From NCBI GenBank assembly GCA_044238875.1, contig JBIICM010000075.1, forward strand, positions 1 to 11,723: 11,723 nt of DNA, given 5' to 3'. Made by a program: the position numbers and the translations under genes. Shown here one piece after another: positions 1 through 5,867 of the stretch. Position 1 is the stretch's first letter; each line of letters opens with the position of its first letter. The notes below the pieces were generated by a model, which worked only from the letters and a program-made list of their open reading frames with translations, searched no databases and had not been told where the DNA came from. This DNA comes from JAIBAI01 sp044238875 (GTDB lineage: Bacteria > Bacteroidota > Bacteroidia > M30B66).

Positions 1-474
1 ATTTATGGAGGATCGCAGGAACGTAACATGCGTGGGGGCACTGAAAATTTATACGGTATTATCGGACTTGCAAAAGCTTTGGAAATTGCGCACAGAGATA
101 TGGAGGAACACCGGAGGTATATTATGGGTTTGAAAAGTCACATGATCAGGCTATTAAGTGAAAAAATAAGCAATGTGCGCTTTACCGGAGATATTTCAGA
201 TGAATCACTCTACACGGTGCTGAATGTTTCATTTGCGGCAAGTGCGGCAGGTGATATGCTTCTTTTTAACCTTGATATTTCGGGGATTGCTGCTTCAGGC
301 GGAAGCGCCTGTTCAAGCGGAACCGACATCGGATCGCATGTGCTTTCTGCAATGGGTGTAGAAAAAGATCGGTCGAATGTACGCTTCTCATTCAGCCGGT
401 TCAATACATTTGAAGAAATAGAATTTACCGTGAGTAAGCTGCAGGAGTTTGTGCAGCCTGTCGCTGCTGCCTGA
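1..474 (+). CDS. Cysteine desulfurase, NifS/IscS type (5' partial)
   Basis: PLP enzyme that removes sulfur from cysteine as a persulfide for Fe-S clusters or thiolated cofactors. Only the C-terminal 157 residues are in the window; the frame is open from base 1, so the gene starts upstream. The fragment opens with IYGGSQERNMRGGTEN, matching the family's GGxQExxxRxGTEN signature, and has the catalytic cysteine loop GGSACSSGT (Cys codon at 310-312). The C-terminus 'NVRFSFSRFNTFEEIE' is the usual family ending. The M at base 28 lies inside the conserved motif and is not a start. gpsA follows after 6 bp, so the two are probably cotranscribed. The fragment does not tell IscS, NifS or another paralogue apart, so no symbol is given. 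Confidence 0.95.
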   Translation: MYGGSQERNMRGGTENLYGIIGLAKALEIAHRDMEEHRRYIMGLKSHMIRLLSEKISNVRFTGDISDESLYTVLNVSFAASAAGDMLLFNLDISGIAASGGSACSSGTDIGSHVLSAMGVEKDRSNVRFSFSRFNTFEEIEFTVSKLQEFVQPVAAA

Positions 475-480
475 TCTGCT

Positions 481-1500
481 ATGCTGAATTCACCATCATC
501 ACATATGCCGGTACTTGCCGTGGTAGGTGCCGGAAGCTGGGCCACTGCTCTGGTAAAAATTCTGAGCGAATCGCCTATTCGCATCAATTGGTGGATGCAC
601 ACCCCTGAAGCGGTTAGCCATGTAAAGCAATATTCGCGCAATCCGAAATATCTGAGTGATATTCAGCTTGATCTGAGCAAGGTGTTCCCCTCGAATGACC
701 TTAATGCGGTCATCAGCGATTCTGATTTGGTGCTGCTTGCCCTGCCTGCTGCTTACCTTGAAGAAACCCTGGCGCGTTGCGACAAAGAAAAGCTTAAAAC
801 CATGCAGGTGTTTTCGGCCATAAAAGGTATGGTGCCCGGGCATCACCAGCTCGTTTCCGACTTCCTGACAAGTCATTACGGACTCAGACCTCATCAGGTG
901 GGGGTTGTTGCCGGGCCTTGCCATTCGGAGGAGGTGGCGCTTGAACGTCAGTCGTACCTCACCGTATCGTCAAATAATCTGGAGGCTGCAGCATCAATGG
1001 CTCAGTTACTGGGTTGCAGATATATTCATACACACGTTATACCGGGCGATGTGCAGGGTATTGAATATGCCACGGTTATGAAAAATGTAATTTCTCTGGC
1101 GGTGGGTATTACCCGGGGGATGAATTACGGAGATAATTTTCAGGCAGTGCTGGTTGCCAATGCTATGCAGGAAATGAAACGATTTCTTGATGCTGCGGTC
1201 CCCAATTCTTCACGAGATCTGAATGAGAGTGCTTACCTTGGAGACCTGCTGGTAACCGCTTACTCACAGTTCAGCCGAAACCGTATTTTCGGACAAATGA
1301 TTGGTAAGGGCTATACCGTACAATCGGCGCAGCTTGAGATGAACATGGTGGCCGAAGGTTTTTTTGCTGCGAACTCACTACATCAGGTAAATCAGCAAAC
1401 CGCGATTGACCTGCCGGTTTGCGAATTTGTTTACCGGATACTTTATGAAAACAGCTCTCCGTCACGCGAGATCAGGGTGCTGGAAGCCCGACTTCGTTAA
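481..1500 (+). CDS. gpsA: NAD(P)H-dependent glycerol-3-phosphate dehydrogenase
   Basis: Cytoplasmic enzyme that reduces dihydroxyacetone phosphate to sn-glycerol 3-phosphate, the backbone for phospholipids. The 339 residues equal the normal family length. The N-terminal Rossmann motif GAGSWA is at residues 16-21. FSAIKGM (K115) and the substrate-binding MKNVISLAVGI region (K201, expected catalytic lysine) follow. The C-terminal helical domain has LGDLLVT (253-259), SRNR (265-268) and AEGFFAANSL (291-300). The family's GPSFA segment reads GPCHSEEVA here, which I take as a clade variant. An ATG at 505 (residue 9) is a possible alternative start and would still leave the Rossmann strand intact. 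It sits 6 bp after the cysteine desulfurase gene. Confidence 0.96.
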   Translation: MLNSPSSHMPVLAVVGAGSWATALVKILSESPIRINWWMHTPEAVSHVKQYSRNPKYLSDIQLDLSKVFPSNDLNAVISDSDLVLLALPAAYLEETLARCDKEKLKTMQVFSAIKGMVPGHHQLVSDFLTSHYGLRPHQVGVVAGPCHSEEVALERQSYLTVSSNNLEAAASMAQLLGCRYIHTHVIPGDVQGIEYATVMKNVISLAVGITRGMNYGDNFQAVLVANAMQEMKRFLDAAVPNSSRDLNESAYLGDLLVTAYSQFSRNRIFGQMIGKGYTVQSAQLEMNMVAEGFFAANSLHQVNQQTAIDLPVCEFVYRILYENSSPSREIRVLEARLR

Positions 1501-1523
1501 GTTTCGGTTACTTTAATTCAGGA

Positions 1524-1554
1524 TTTGTACAGACCATTAAAAAGCGTACTTTTG
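1524..1554 (+). promoter_or_regulatory. Bacteroidota-type promoter of tRNA-Cys
   Basis: TTTG at 1524-1527, a 19-bp spacer, and TACTTTTG at 1547-1554. This matches the TTTG / TAnnTTTG consensus of the Bacteroidota primary sigma factor exactly. Transcription would begin a few bases downstream, just before the tRNA at 1564. Confidence 0.82.
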
Positions 1555-1563
1555 CAAAATAAA

Positions 1564-1634
1564 GGTTCCGTGGCCGAGTGGTTAGGCAGAGGTCTGCAAA
1601 ACCTTGTACAGCGGTTCAAATCCGCTCGGAACCT
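1564..1634 (+). tRNA. tRNA-Cys (anticodon GCA)
   Basis: A full cloverleaf can be drawn over 71 nt. The acceptor stem GGTTCCG/CGGAACC has seven Watson-Crick pairs, the D stem is GCC/GGC, and the anticodon stem GAGGT/ACCTT carries loop CTGCAAA with GCA at 1596-1598. The T arm is AGCGG-TTCAAAT-CCGCT. The discriminator base is T (U73), as expected for tRNA-Cys. CCA is not encoded; the bases after the discriminator are CAG. The last 17 bases lie inside the first copy of the 75-bp repeat. Confidence 0.96.
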
Positions 1635-1692
1635 CAGCATCAAAAGGCGCCCCAAAAGGCGCCTTTATCGTTATGCCTGAGAAGCGGATTCA
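1618..1692 (+). repeat. 75-bp direct repeat, copy 1 (tRNA 3' end plus terminator)
   Basis: Exact copy of 1726-1800, offset 108 bp. It starts in the T loop of tRNA-Cys, covers the rest of the tRNA and the terminator hairpin, and ends at 1692. The 8-bp sequences AATCCGCT (1619-1626) and AGCGGATT (1683-1690) near its ends are reverse complements. Starting inside a tRNA T loop is typical of integration-site cores, but a simple local duplication would look the same. Confidence 0.95.
1643..1666 (+). terminator. Rho-independent terminator after tRNA-Cys (bidirectional)
   Basis: Hairpin AAAGGCGCC / GGCGCCTTT with a 6-nt loop CCAAAA, 8 bp after the tRNA. The stem has AT-rich flanks on both sides (TTTA on +, TTTTGATG on -), so it could stop transcription from either direction between these convergent genes. 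Confidence 0.82.
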
Positions 1693-1725
1693 CGAACTCC
1701 AATAAAAATAAACATGCGGTGAGCT

Positions 1726-1800
1726 AAATCCGCTCGGAACCTCAGCATCAAAAGGCGCCCCAAAAGGCGCCTTTATCGTTATGCCTGAGAAGCGGATTCA
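1726..1800 (+). repeat. 75-bp direct repeat, copy 2
   Basis: Identical to 1618-1692 at every base. The 33-bp spacer before it (1693-1725) is unlike the tRNA body except for GCGGT at 1716-1720, which can still pair with CCGC in the repeat and make a vestigial T-stem. Its last three bases (TCA, 1798-1800) are the TGA stop codon of the methyltransferase on the minus strand, so the repeat reaches exactly into the end of that gene. Confidence 0.95.
1751..1774 (-). terminator. Second copy of the bidirectional terminator, facing the methyltransferase
   Basis: Repeat-borne duplicate of the 1643-1666 hairpin (AAAGGCGCC / GGCGCCTTT). On the minus strand it lies about 25 bp past the methyltransferase stop and is followed by TTTT, so it probably ends the clpS-methyltransferase transcript. 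Confidence 0.72.
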
Positions 1801-2667
1801 TAAGTTATGACGGTAGCGGCCAAAAACGCCGAGCGGAAGGTTTTGGCCTCCACGGCTTTGCAGATAAAGTTCACCACTTTCAAGTTTTTGCTGCTGCTTC
1901 ATGAAAAGATTTTCAAGTATCAGCGATGAAAACCCAAGTGAATAGGTGTTTAAAATCAAAAAATGTTCCTTATGATCAAGCAGTTGTAAACTTTCGTGTA
2001 CCAGCTCGTTCAGCTGTTTCTCCAGTTTCCAGCTTTCACCCCCGGCCCCGTGGCCGTAAGCGGGAGGATCCATAATCAGGCCCTGGTATCGGTTACCCCT
2101 TCGAACCTCACGTTTTACAAATTTCATGGCATCTTCAATCACCCAGCGAATGCCGGTAAGTGATGAATGCGCCTGGTTTTCATTGGCCCAGGTCACCACC
2201 TGTTTTACCGAATCAACATGTGTAACATCAGCGCCTGCTGAGCGGGCGGCAAGCGAGGCTGCACCCGTGTAGGCAAATAAATTCAGAAAACGGGGTGAAG
2301 GATTTTTAATCAGTGCAAGCGAAGAACCAATAAAATCCCAGTTAACAGCCTGTTCCGGAAAAACACCTACATGCTTAAAACTGGTAAGGGCAAGCCGCAG
2401 TTTAAAGTCAACATTCCCTTTTTTATAAGAAATCAACCAGCGATCGGGCATTTCCCTGAGTTTCTTCCAAATCCCGCTAGAACTGCTTTTAGGTTCAAAG
2501 CGCACATGGGCCATTTTTTGCCATTCTTTTTCAGGGAGTATTTTATCCCATAAAGCCTGTGGTTCAGGTCTGATGGTGATGTAGGTTCCGAATCGTTCCA
2601 GCTTTTCAAACTGACCGCTATCAATCAGTTCATAGTCAGGGAAGGATTCGGGTTTGAGTTGCAGCAA
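1798..2667 (-). CDS. Class I SAM-dependent methyltransferase, RlmI/RlmL-like
   Basis: Probable RNA or protein methyltransferase of the COG1092 type (relatives methylate cytosine or guanine in 23S rRNA); the substrate here is not known. Of 289 residues, the N-terminal part has FGTYITIRPEPQALW (26-40). The Rossmann core has SAM motif I NLFAYTGAASLAA (129-141), the acidic end of strand 2 VDS (151-153), and motif IV DPPAYG (200-205). No N-terminal PUA domain is present, so it is shorter than E. coli RlmI. No ATG is available: an in-frame TAA lies shortly upstream, and the first usual start is TTG at 2665-2667, 25 bp after the clpS stop. The stop codon is provided by the 75-bp repeat. It is probably cotranscribed with clpS. 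Confidence 0.88.
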   Translation of the reverse strand: MLQLKPESFPDYELIDSGQFEKLERFGTYITIRPEPQALWDKILPEKEWQKMAHVRFEPKSSSSGIWKKLREMPDRWLISYKKGNVDFKLRLALTSFKHVGVFPEQAVNWDFIGSSLALIKNPSPRFLNLFAYTGAASLAARSAGADVTHVDSVKQVVTWANENQAHSSLTGIRWVIEDAMKFVKREVRRGNRYQGLIMDPPAYGHGAGGESWKLEKQLNELVHESLQLLDHKEHFLILNTYSLGFSSLILENLFMKQQQKLESGELYLQSRGGQNLPLGVFGRYRHNL

Positions 2668-2692
2668 AATCGGGTGATAAAATCTTTATGAA

Positions 2693-2977
2693 TTATTGTA
2701 TTTCAACCGTTAGCCCTCTCTCGATCAAGGCTGAGGCACGTGGTTCAAGTTCATCAAATTCGCCGGTTTTAACCGTACACTTCCCGGTGTAATGAACAAG
2801 ATATGCGCATTGTTCAGCCTGCAGTGCCTGATGATCACATATTTCGATCAGCCAGCGAATTACATTATCGAAAGTATTCACATCATCATTGAACAAAATC
2901 AGTTGATGCGCATCTGATTCAAGCAGTAGCACTGATTCGTCTTCCTGCCTGAGGATTTCTGGATTTAAGTGAGGCAT
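2693..2977 (-). CDS. clpS: ATP-dependent Clp protease adaptor protein
   Basis: Small cytoplasmic adaptor that delivers N-degron substrates to ClpA/ClpC-ClpP. The 94 residues fit the family. The core reads LILFNDDVNTFDNVI (26-40), with the Asn30-Asp31 pair that holds the substrate's N-terminal residue, followed by a conserved helix with C47, the A54-C57 segment, H62 and GKCTVKTG (65-72), and the C-terminal GLTVEI. The ATG at 2975-2977 is chosen because it gives the normal length and sits about 19 bp below a good promoter -7 element. The longer open frame upstream runs through that promoter and codes nothing family-like. The methyltransferase gene follows after 25 bp. Confidence 0.95.
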   Translation of the reverse strand: MPHLNPEILRQEDESVLLLESDAHQLILFNDDVNTFDNVIRWLIEICDHQALQAEQCAYLVHYTGKCTVKTGEFDELEPRASALIERGLTVEIQ

Positions 2978-2995
2978 TGCTAAATTAGATAGGTA

Positions 2996-3026
2996 CAAAT
3001 ATAGGTGAATTAATAAAAATTTGAAA
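2996..3026 (-). promoter_or_regulatory. Bacteroidota-type promoter of clpS
   Basis: Read on the minus strand: TTTC (3026-3023), a 19-bp spacer, then TATATTTG (3003-2996). The -7 element fits TAnnTTTG perfectly and the -33 element is one base off TTTG. The predicted start site leaves a leader of only some 10-15 nt before the clpS ATG. Confidence 0.7.
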
Positions 3027-3047
3027 CTAACTGCTATTTCTATGCTG

Positions 3048-3094
3048 GTGCCGCCCCCAAAAATCTTTACGTGTAATATAGCAGGGGCGGGCAT
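3048..3094. promoter_or_regulatory. GC-rich inverted repeat in the divergent control region
   Basis: CCGCCCC (3051-3057) and GGGGCGG (3084-3090) are perfect reverse complements separated by 26 AT-rich bases, and the pairing extends by 2-3 bp past one bulge. It stands out in an otherwise AT-rich stretch and lies upstream of both the clpS and the operon promoters. It could be an operator or only a chance structure. Confidence 0.3.
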
Positions 3095-3104
3095 CCGAAT
3101 TTTA

Positions 3105-3127
3105 CACAATCTTTATGTTAAATTGTG
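3105..3127. promoter_or_regulatory. Possible operator, CACAAT-N11-ATTGTG
   Basis: Six-base inverted repeat (3105-3110 and 3122-3127) with an 11-bp spacer, centred about 35 bp upstream of the -7 element of the big operon. Spacing and position suit a dimeric regulator, but the arms are short and AT-rich. Confidence 0.25.
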
Positions 3128-3150
3128 ATAGTCATTGTATTTATGACCCA

Positions 3151-3158
3151 TAAATTTG
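3151..3158 (+). promoter_or_regulatory. Promoter -7 element of the PqqD/ATP-grasp operon
   Basis: TAAATTTG fits TAnnTTTG exactly and lies 18 bp before the ATG at 3177. No good TTTG is found 19-21 bp upstream; the nearest TTG is at 3123-3125. This suggests a weak or activator-dependent promoter. Confidence 0.6.
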
Positions 3159-3176
3159 ACTCCAATACTTCGGACC

Positions 3177-3416
3177 ATGAAACTCAAAAAAAACATAGCC
3201 CTCAGTGATTCTGGATTTCTATTTAATCCATCTACAGGCGACTCCTTCTCCATCAACCCAATCGGGAACTTCATCGTAAGACTTATTCAGGAAGGCAAAG
3301 ACGATGCAGTCATCATACAGGCCGTGCTGAAAGAGTACATGACTGACCGCGATACGGTAGAGAAAGATCTCTATGATTTCAAAAATATGCTCAGCGCCAG
3401 TAAACTTACGGAATGA
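3177..3416 (+). CDS. PqqD-like protein (RiPP recognition element fold)
   Basis: Small 79-residue protein of the PqqD family. Members fold as a winged helix-turn-helix (RRE) and in pathways such as PQQ and lasso peptides bind the leader of the substrate peptide and present it to the modifying enzyme. The characteristic N-terminal half is visible: short strands around FLFNPSTGDSFSINPIG (14-30), where most homologues have 'l.n..tg..y.ln..g..i', then helices IVRLIQEG and VIIQAVLKEY, and an acidic helix EKDLYDFKNML. The ATG at 3177 is preferred over a TTG at 3156, which overlaps the promoter -7 element. The stop overlaps the ATP-grasp start (ATGA), indicating translational coupling. No adjacent precursor peptide gene is convincing, so its partner may be the leader-like N-terminus of the PLP enzyme two genes downstream (inference). 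Confidence 0.82.
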   Translation: MKLKKNIALSDSGFLFNPSTGDSFSINPIGNFIVRLIQEGKDDAVIIQAVLKEYMTDRDTVEKDLYDFKNMLSASKLTE

Positions 3417-4465
3417 CAAGCAAACCCATTTTTACGATTGCAGTTACCGGCCTCAACGCCATTGATAGCCCGGGTCCGGGTGTGCCTGTAATCAGAGCTT
3501 TGCGCGATGCTCAGAGCTTTGATGTCAGAATTATCGGGCTTTCCTATGAAACCCTTGAGCCCGGCATTTACATGCACGATCTTGTTGATAAAACATATCA
3601 GGTGCCCTATCCCTCGGCCGGTCAGGAAGTATTGCTCAGCAGACTGGCCTATATCAACAACATCGAAAAAATTGACTTTCTCTTTCCAAACTTCGATGCT
3701 GAACTGTTTAATTACATCAAGCTGCAGGCTAAACTTGATCAGGAACTGGGCATAAAAATGGTGCTGCCCACACTTGAACAGTTTGAAGCCCGTCATAAGG
3801 TAAACCTTTTCGATTATGGAATTAGGCACGGAATACAGGTGCCGTTTGCACGAATGGTATTCAGTACAGCTGAAATTCCGGCAATAGCGGCTGAAATTGG
3901 TTTTCCGCTGGTTGTGAAGGGTAAATTTTACGATGCCAAGGTGGCTTATACCGCTGACCAGGCTGCAGCACATTTTCACAAGATACAGTCGGCATGGGGT
4001 CTGCCCGTTTTGATTCAGCAGTTTATTCATGGCAGCGAGGTAAATGTTTGCGGCGTTGGCGATGGTAAAGGAACCTTGCTGGGAGCAGTGCCCATGCGCA
4101 AACTATACATTACCGACAAAGGAAAAGCCTGGGCAGGCGTTACCATTGATGATGAAAAACTGCTGGAGGTAACCACCAAACTTGTTGAGCAAACCCACTG
4201 GTGCGGACCTTTTGAGCTTGAGTTTATGAAAACGGATGCCGGGGTTTACTACCTGATTGAGATAAACCCCCGTTTTCCGGCCTGGTGTTACCTGCCTGTG
4301 GGCGCCGGTCAAAATCAGGTTGAATCGCTGGTGAGGCTCGGTATGGGGTTGCCGGTGAATCCTTTTCATGCATACGAGGTAGGCAAAATGTTTATCCGAT
4401 ACTCATATGATATGATACTCGACATCAAAGAATTTGAAATGATTTCAACATTGGGAGAACTTTAA
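3413..4465 (+). CDS. ATP-grasp ligase (carbamoyl-phosphate synthase / PylC-like)
   Basis: ATP-dependent carboxylate-amine (or thiol) ligase; it would activate a carboxylate as acyl phosphate and join it to a nucleophile. Over 350 residues, an N-terminal pre-ATP-grasp Rossmann-like domain (1-115, VTGLNAIDSPGPGVPVIRAL) is followed by the ATP-grasp core. Visible parts are the ATP-binding lysine segment FPLVVKGK (164-171), the hinge VLIQQFIHGSEVNV (199-212), acidic Mg2+-binding residues in ELEF (268-271), and LIEINPRFP (281-289) with E283 and N285 as expected metal ligands. The substrate cannot be read from the sequence. Its overlap with the PqqD-like gene and position 10 bp before an amino-acid decarboxylase-like gene suggest that it conjugates an amino acid or amine, possibly on a carrier peptide. 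Confidence 0.88.
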   Translation: MTSKPIFTIAVTGLNAIDSPGPGVPVIRALRDAQSFDVRIIGLSYETLEPGIYMHDLVDKTYQVPYPSAGQEVLLSRLAYINNIEKIDFLFPNFDAELFNYIKLQAKLDQELGIKMVLPTLEQFEARHKVNLFDYGIRHGIQVPFARMVFSTAEIPAIAAEIGFPLVVKGKFYDAKVAYTADQAAAHFHKIQSAWGLPVLIQQFIHGSEVNVCGVGDGKGTLLGAVPMRKLYITDKGKAWAGVTIDDEKLLEVTTKLVEQTHWCGPFELEFMKTDAGVYYLIEINPRFPAWCYLPVGAGQNQVESLVRLGMGLPVNPFHAYEVGKMFIRYSYDMILDIKEFEMISTLGEL

Positions 4466-4475
4466 AGATCAAAAC

Positions 4476-5843
4476 ATGGAAACAACTGGAAAAAAGCAAT
4501 ATGAACGACCATTAATCAGACCGCTGAACAGTGGATTGATGAACAAATTTGGCAAACGAACCGAGTGGACACCTTTCACCCAGATTGATGGGGTAAGTGT
4601 GGCAAGCCTTACAGCTGATTTTGGTTCACCACTTTTTGTTTATTCAGAACGAAAAATCAGGGAAAACTTCCGCAATGCCAAAAGGGCTTTCGAAACCAGA
4701 TACCCGAAAGTGCAGTTCGCCTGGTCGTACAAAACCTGCTACCTTAATGCGATATGCGATATCTTTCATCAGGAGGGTTCATGGGCCGAGGTGGTTTCTC
4801 GCTTCGAATATGAAAAGGCTTTAAATAATGGTGTTCCGGGTGAAAAAATTCTTTTTAACGGGCCTGATAAAACCGATGACGATCTGCGGCTGGCCGTTAA
4901 AAACAGTTCGCCCATTCACGTTGATCACCTCGATGAACTTTACCGGCTTATTGAAATCGCCACCCATGCTGATAAAAAGCCCCGTGTAGCCATCCGGGTT
5001 AATATGGATACAGGCGTTTATCCGATGTGGGACAGGTTCGGGTTCAATTACGAGAGCGGGCAAGCTTGGGATGCGCTGAATAAAATTGTGGCCTCCGGCA
5101 AACTTGAACTGATCGGGCTGCATACCCACATTGGCACTTATATGTTAAGTCCAAGCGCCTACGGCCTGGCTGCACTGAAAATGGCTGATCTTGCTTTGGG
5201 TTTAAAAAATAAACTGCAAACCAATATCACCTATATTGATATGGGCGGAGGTTTTGCCTCTAAGAATACATTGAAGGGTTCATTTTTACCCGGAACAGAT
5301 ACGGTGCCCGAAATATCAGAGTACGCTGAAGCCATTGCAAGTGGCCTGCTCAATGCCGGCTTCCAGCCTGAGGATTTGCCGTTTTTGTACCTCGAAACCG
5401 GCAGAGCATTGATTGATGATGCCGGCTATCTGCTCGGTACGGTAATAGCCAACAAACGCCTCAGCGACGGGCGTCGCGCCACCATTCTTGACTTTGGTGT
5501 CAATATTCTGTTCACCGCTTTCTGGTACGACCATAAAATATCGCCGGCACAGGAATTTGGCTTTCATACGGAGGATTGCGTGCTATATGGGCCTCTGTGT
5601 ATGAACATTGACGTGGTAAGAGAAAACGTTTCATTACCACCGCTTAAGTCGGGCGATCATGTGGTTGTTCATACCGTTGGAGCCTACAATGTAACCCAGT
5701 CAATGCAGTTTATTGCCCTTCGTCCGGCGGTAGTATTGATTGATCAGCAGGGTAAACCGCATCTGATCAGAAGAAAAGAAACCCTGGGCGTATTGGAGCA
5801 TGATGAGGTTGTTCCGGAATACCTCAGTAAATTTGCCCTTTAG
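4476..5843 (+). CDS. Fold-type III PLP-dependent decarboxylase-like enzyme with N-terminal YxxP extension
   Basis: Cytoplasmic enzyme related to diaminopimelate, ornithine, arginine and carboxynorspermidine decarboxylases (TIM barrel plus beta domain). The 455 residues include SYKTCYL with the PLP lysine K86, GLHTHIG (214-220), the phosphate-binding GGG (257-259), ETGR (307-310, usually EPGR), GPLCMNID with C375 and D379 (the CxxxD active site of the partner subunit), and GAY (402-404). All catalytic elements are present, so it should be active. The substrate is undetermined; diaminopimelate is not favoured because the gene is in an odd context and the specificity region differs. The first 26 residues lie outside the enzyme fold and read YERPLIRPLNSG from Y9, resembling the Y-x-x-P-x-hydrophobic leader motif bound by PqqD-like proteins. 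The C375 and K86 contexts resemble Y4yA-type relatives, but this is only recall. Confidence 0.87.
   Translation: METTGKKQYERPLIRPLNSGLMNKFGKRTEWTPFTQIDGVSVASLTADFGSPLFVYSERKIRENFRNAKRAFETRYPKVQFAWSYKTCYLNAICDIFHQEGSWAEVVSRFEYEKALNNGVPGEKILFNGPDKTDDDLRLAVKNSSPIHVDHLDELYRLIEIATHADKKPRVAIRVNMDTGVYPMWDRFGFNYESGQAWDALNKIVASGKLELIGLHTHIGTYMLSPSAYGLAALKMADLALGLKNKLQTNITYIDMGGGFASKNTLKGSFLPGTDTVPEISEYAEAIASGLLNAGFQPEDLPFLYLETGRALIDDAGYLLGTVIANKRLSDGRRATILDFGVNILFTAFWYDHKISPAQEFGFHTEDCVLYGPLCMNIDVVRENVSLPPLKSGDHVVVHTVGAYNVTQSMQFIALRPAVVLIDQQGKPHLIRRKETLGVLEHDEVVPEYLSKFAL
5828..5835 (+). promoter_or_regulatory. Possible internal promoter -7 element before the urea channel gene
   Basis: TAAATTTG matches TAnnTTTG exactly, 33 bp before the ATG at 5868 and inside the last codons of the decarboxylase gene (SKFA). 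No TTTG lies at the right distance upstream, so it may be chance. Confidence 0.2.
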
Positions 5844-5867
5844 CGGATTATGCAACTGCAACTGTAA

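Noticed and set aside
210..924. Reverse ORFs opposite the cysteine desulfurase and gpsA
   Set aside because: Both are antisense to well-conserved enzyme genes and show no domain features.
481..1634. Functional link between cysteine desulfurase and tRNA-Cys
   Set aside because: The tRNA has its own promoter and gpsA lies between; adjacency is best taken as coincidence.
1693..1734. Second, truncated tRNA gene before repeat copy 2
   Set aside because: Only a GCGG/CCGC stem can be drawn; there is no acceptor 5' strand, D arm or anticodon arm.
2978..3109. N-terminal extension of clpS (44 extra residues)
   Set aside because: The extra residues have no ClpS similarity and the stretch contains the probable clpS promoter.
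3042..3128. 28-codon ORF (MLVPPPKIFTCNIAGAG...) upstream of the PqqD-like gene, as a RiPP precursor peptide
   Set aside because: It lies upstream of the operon's promoter element, overlaps both inverted repeats, has no ribosome site or promoter of its own and lacks a YxxP leader motif. Worth reviving only if conserved in relatives.
3371..4030. 219-codon reverse ORF opposite the ATP-grasp gene
   Set aside because: The + strand frame has clear ATP-grasp motifs and overlaps its neighbours as in an operon; the reverse translation resembles no protein family and is rich in Cys, His and Phe as antisense frames often are.
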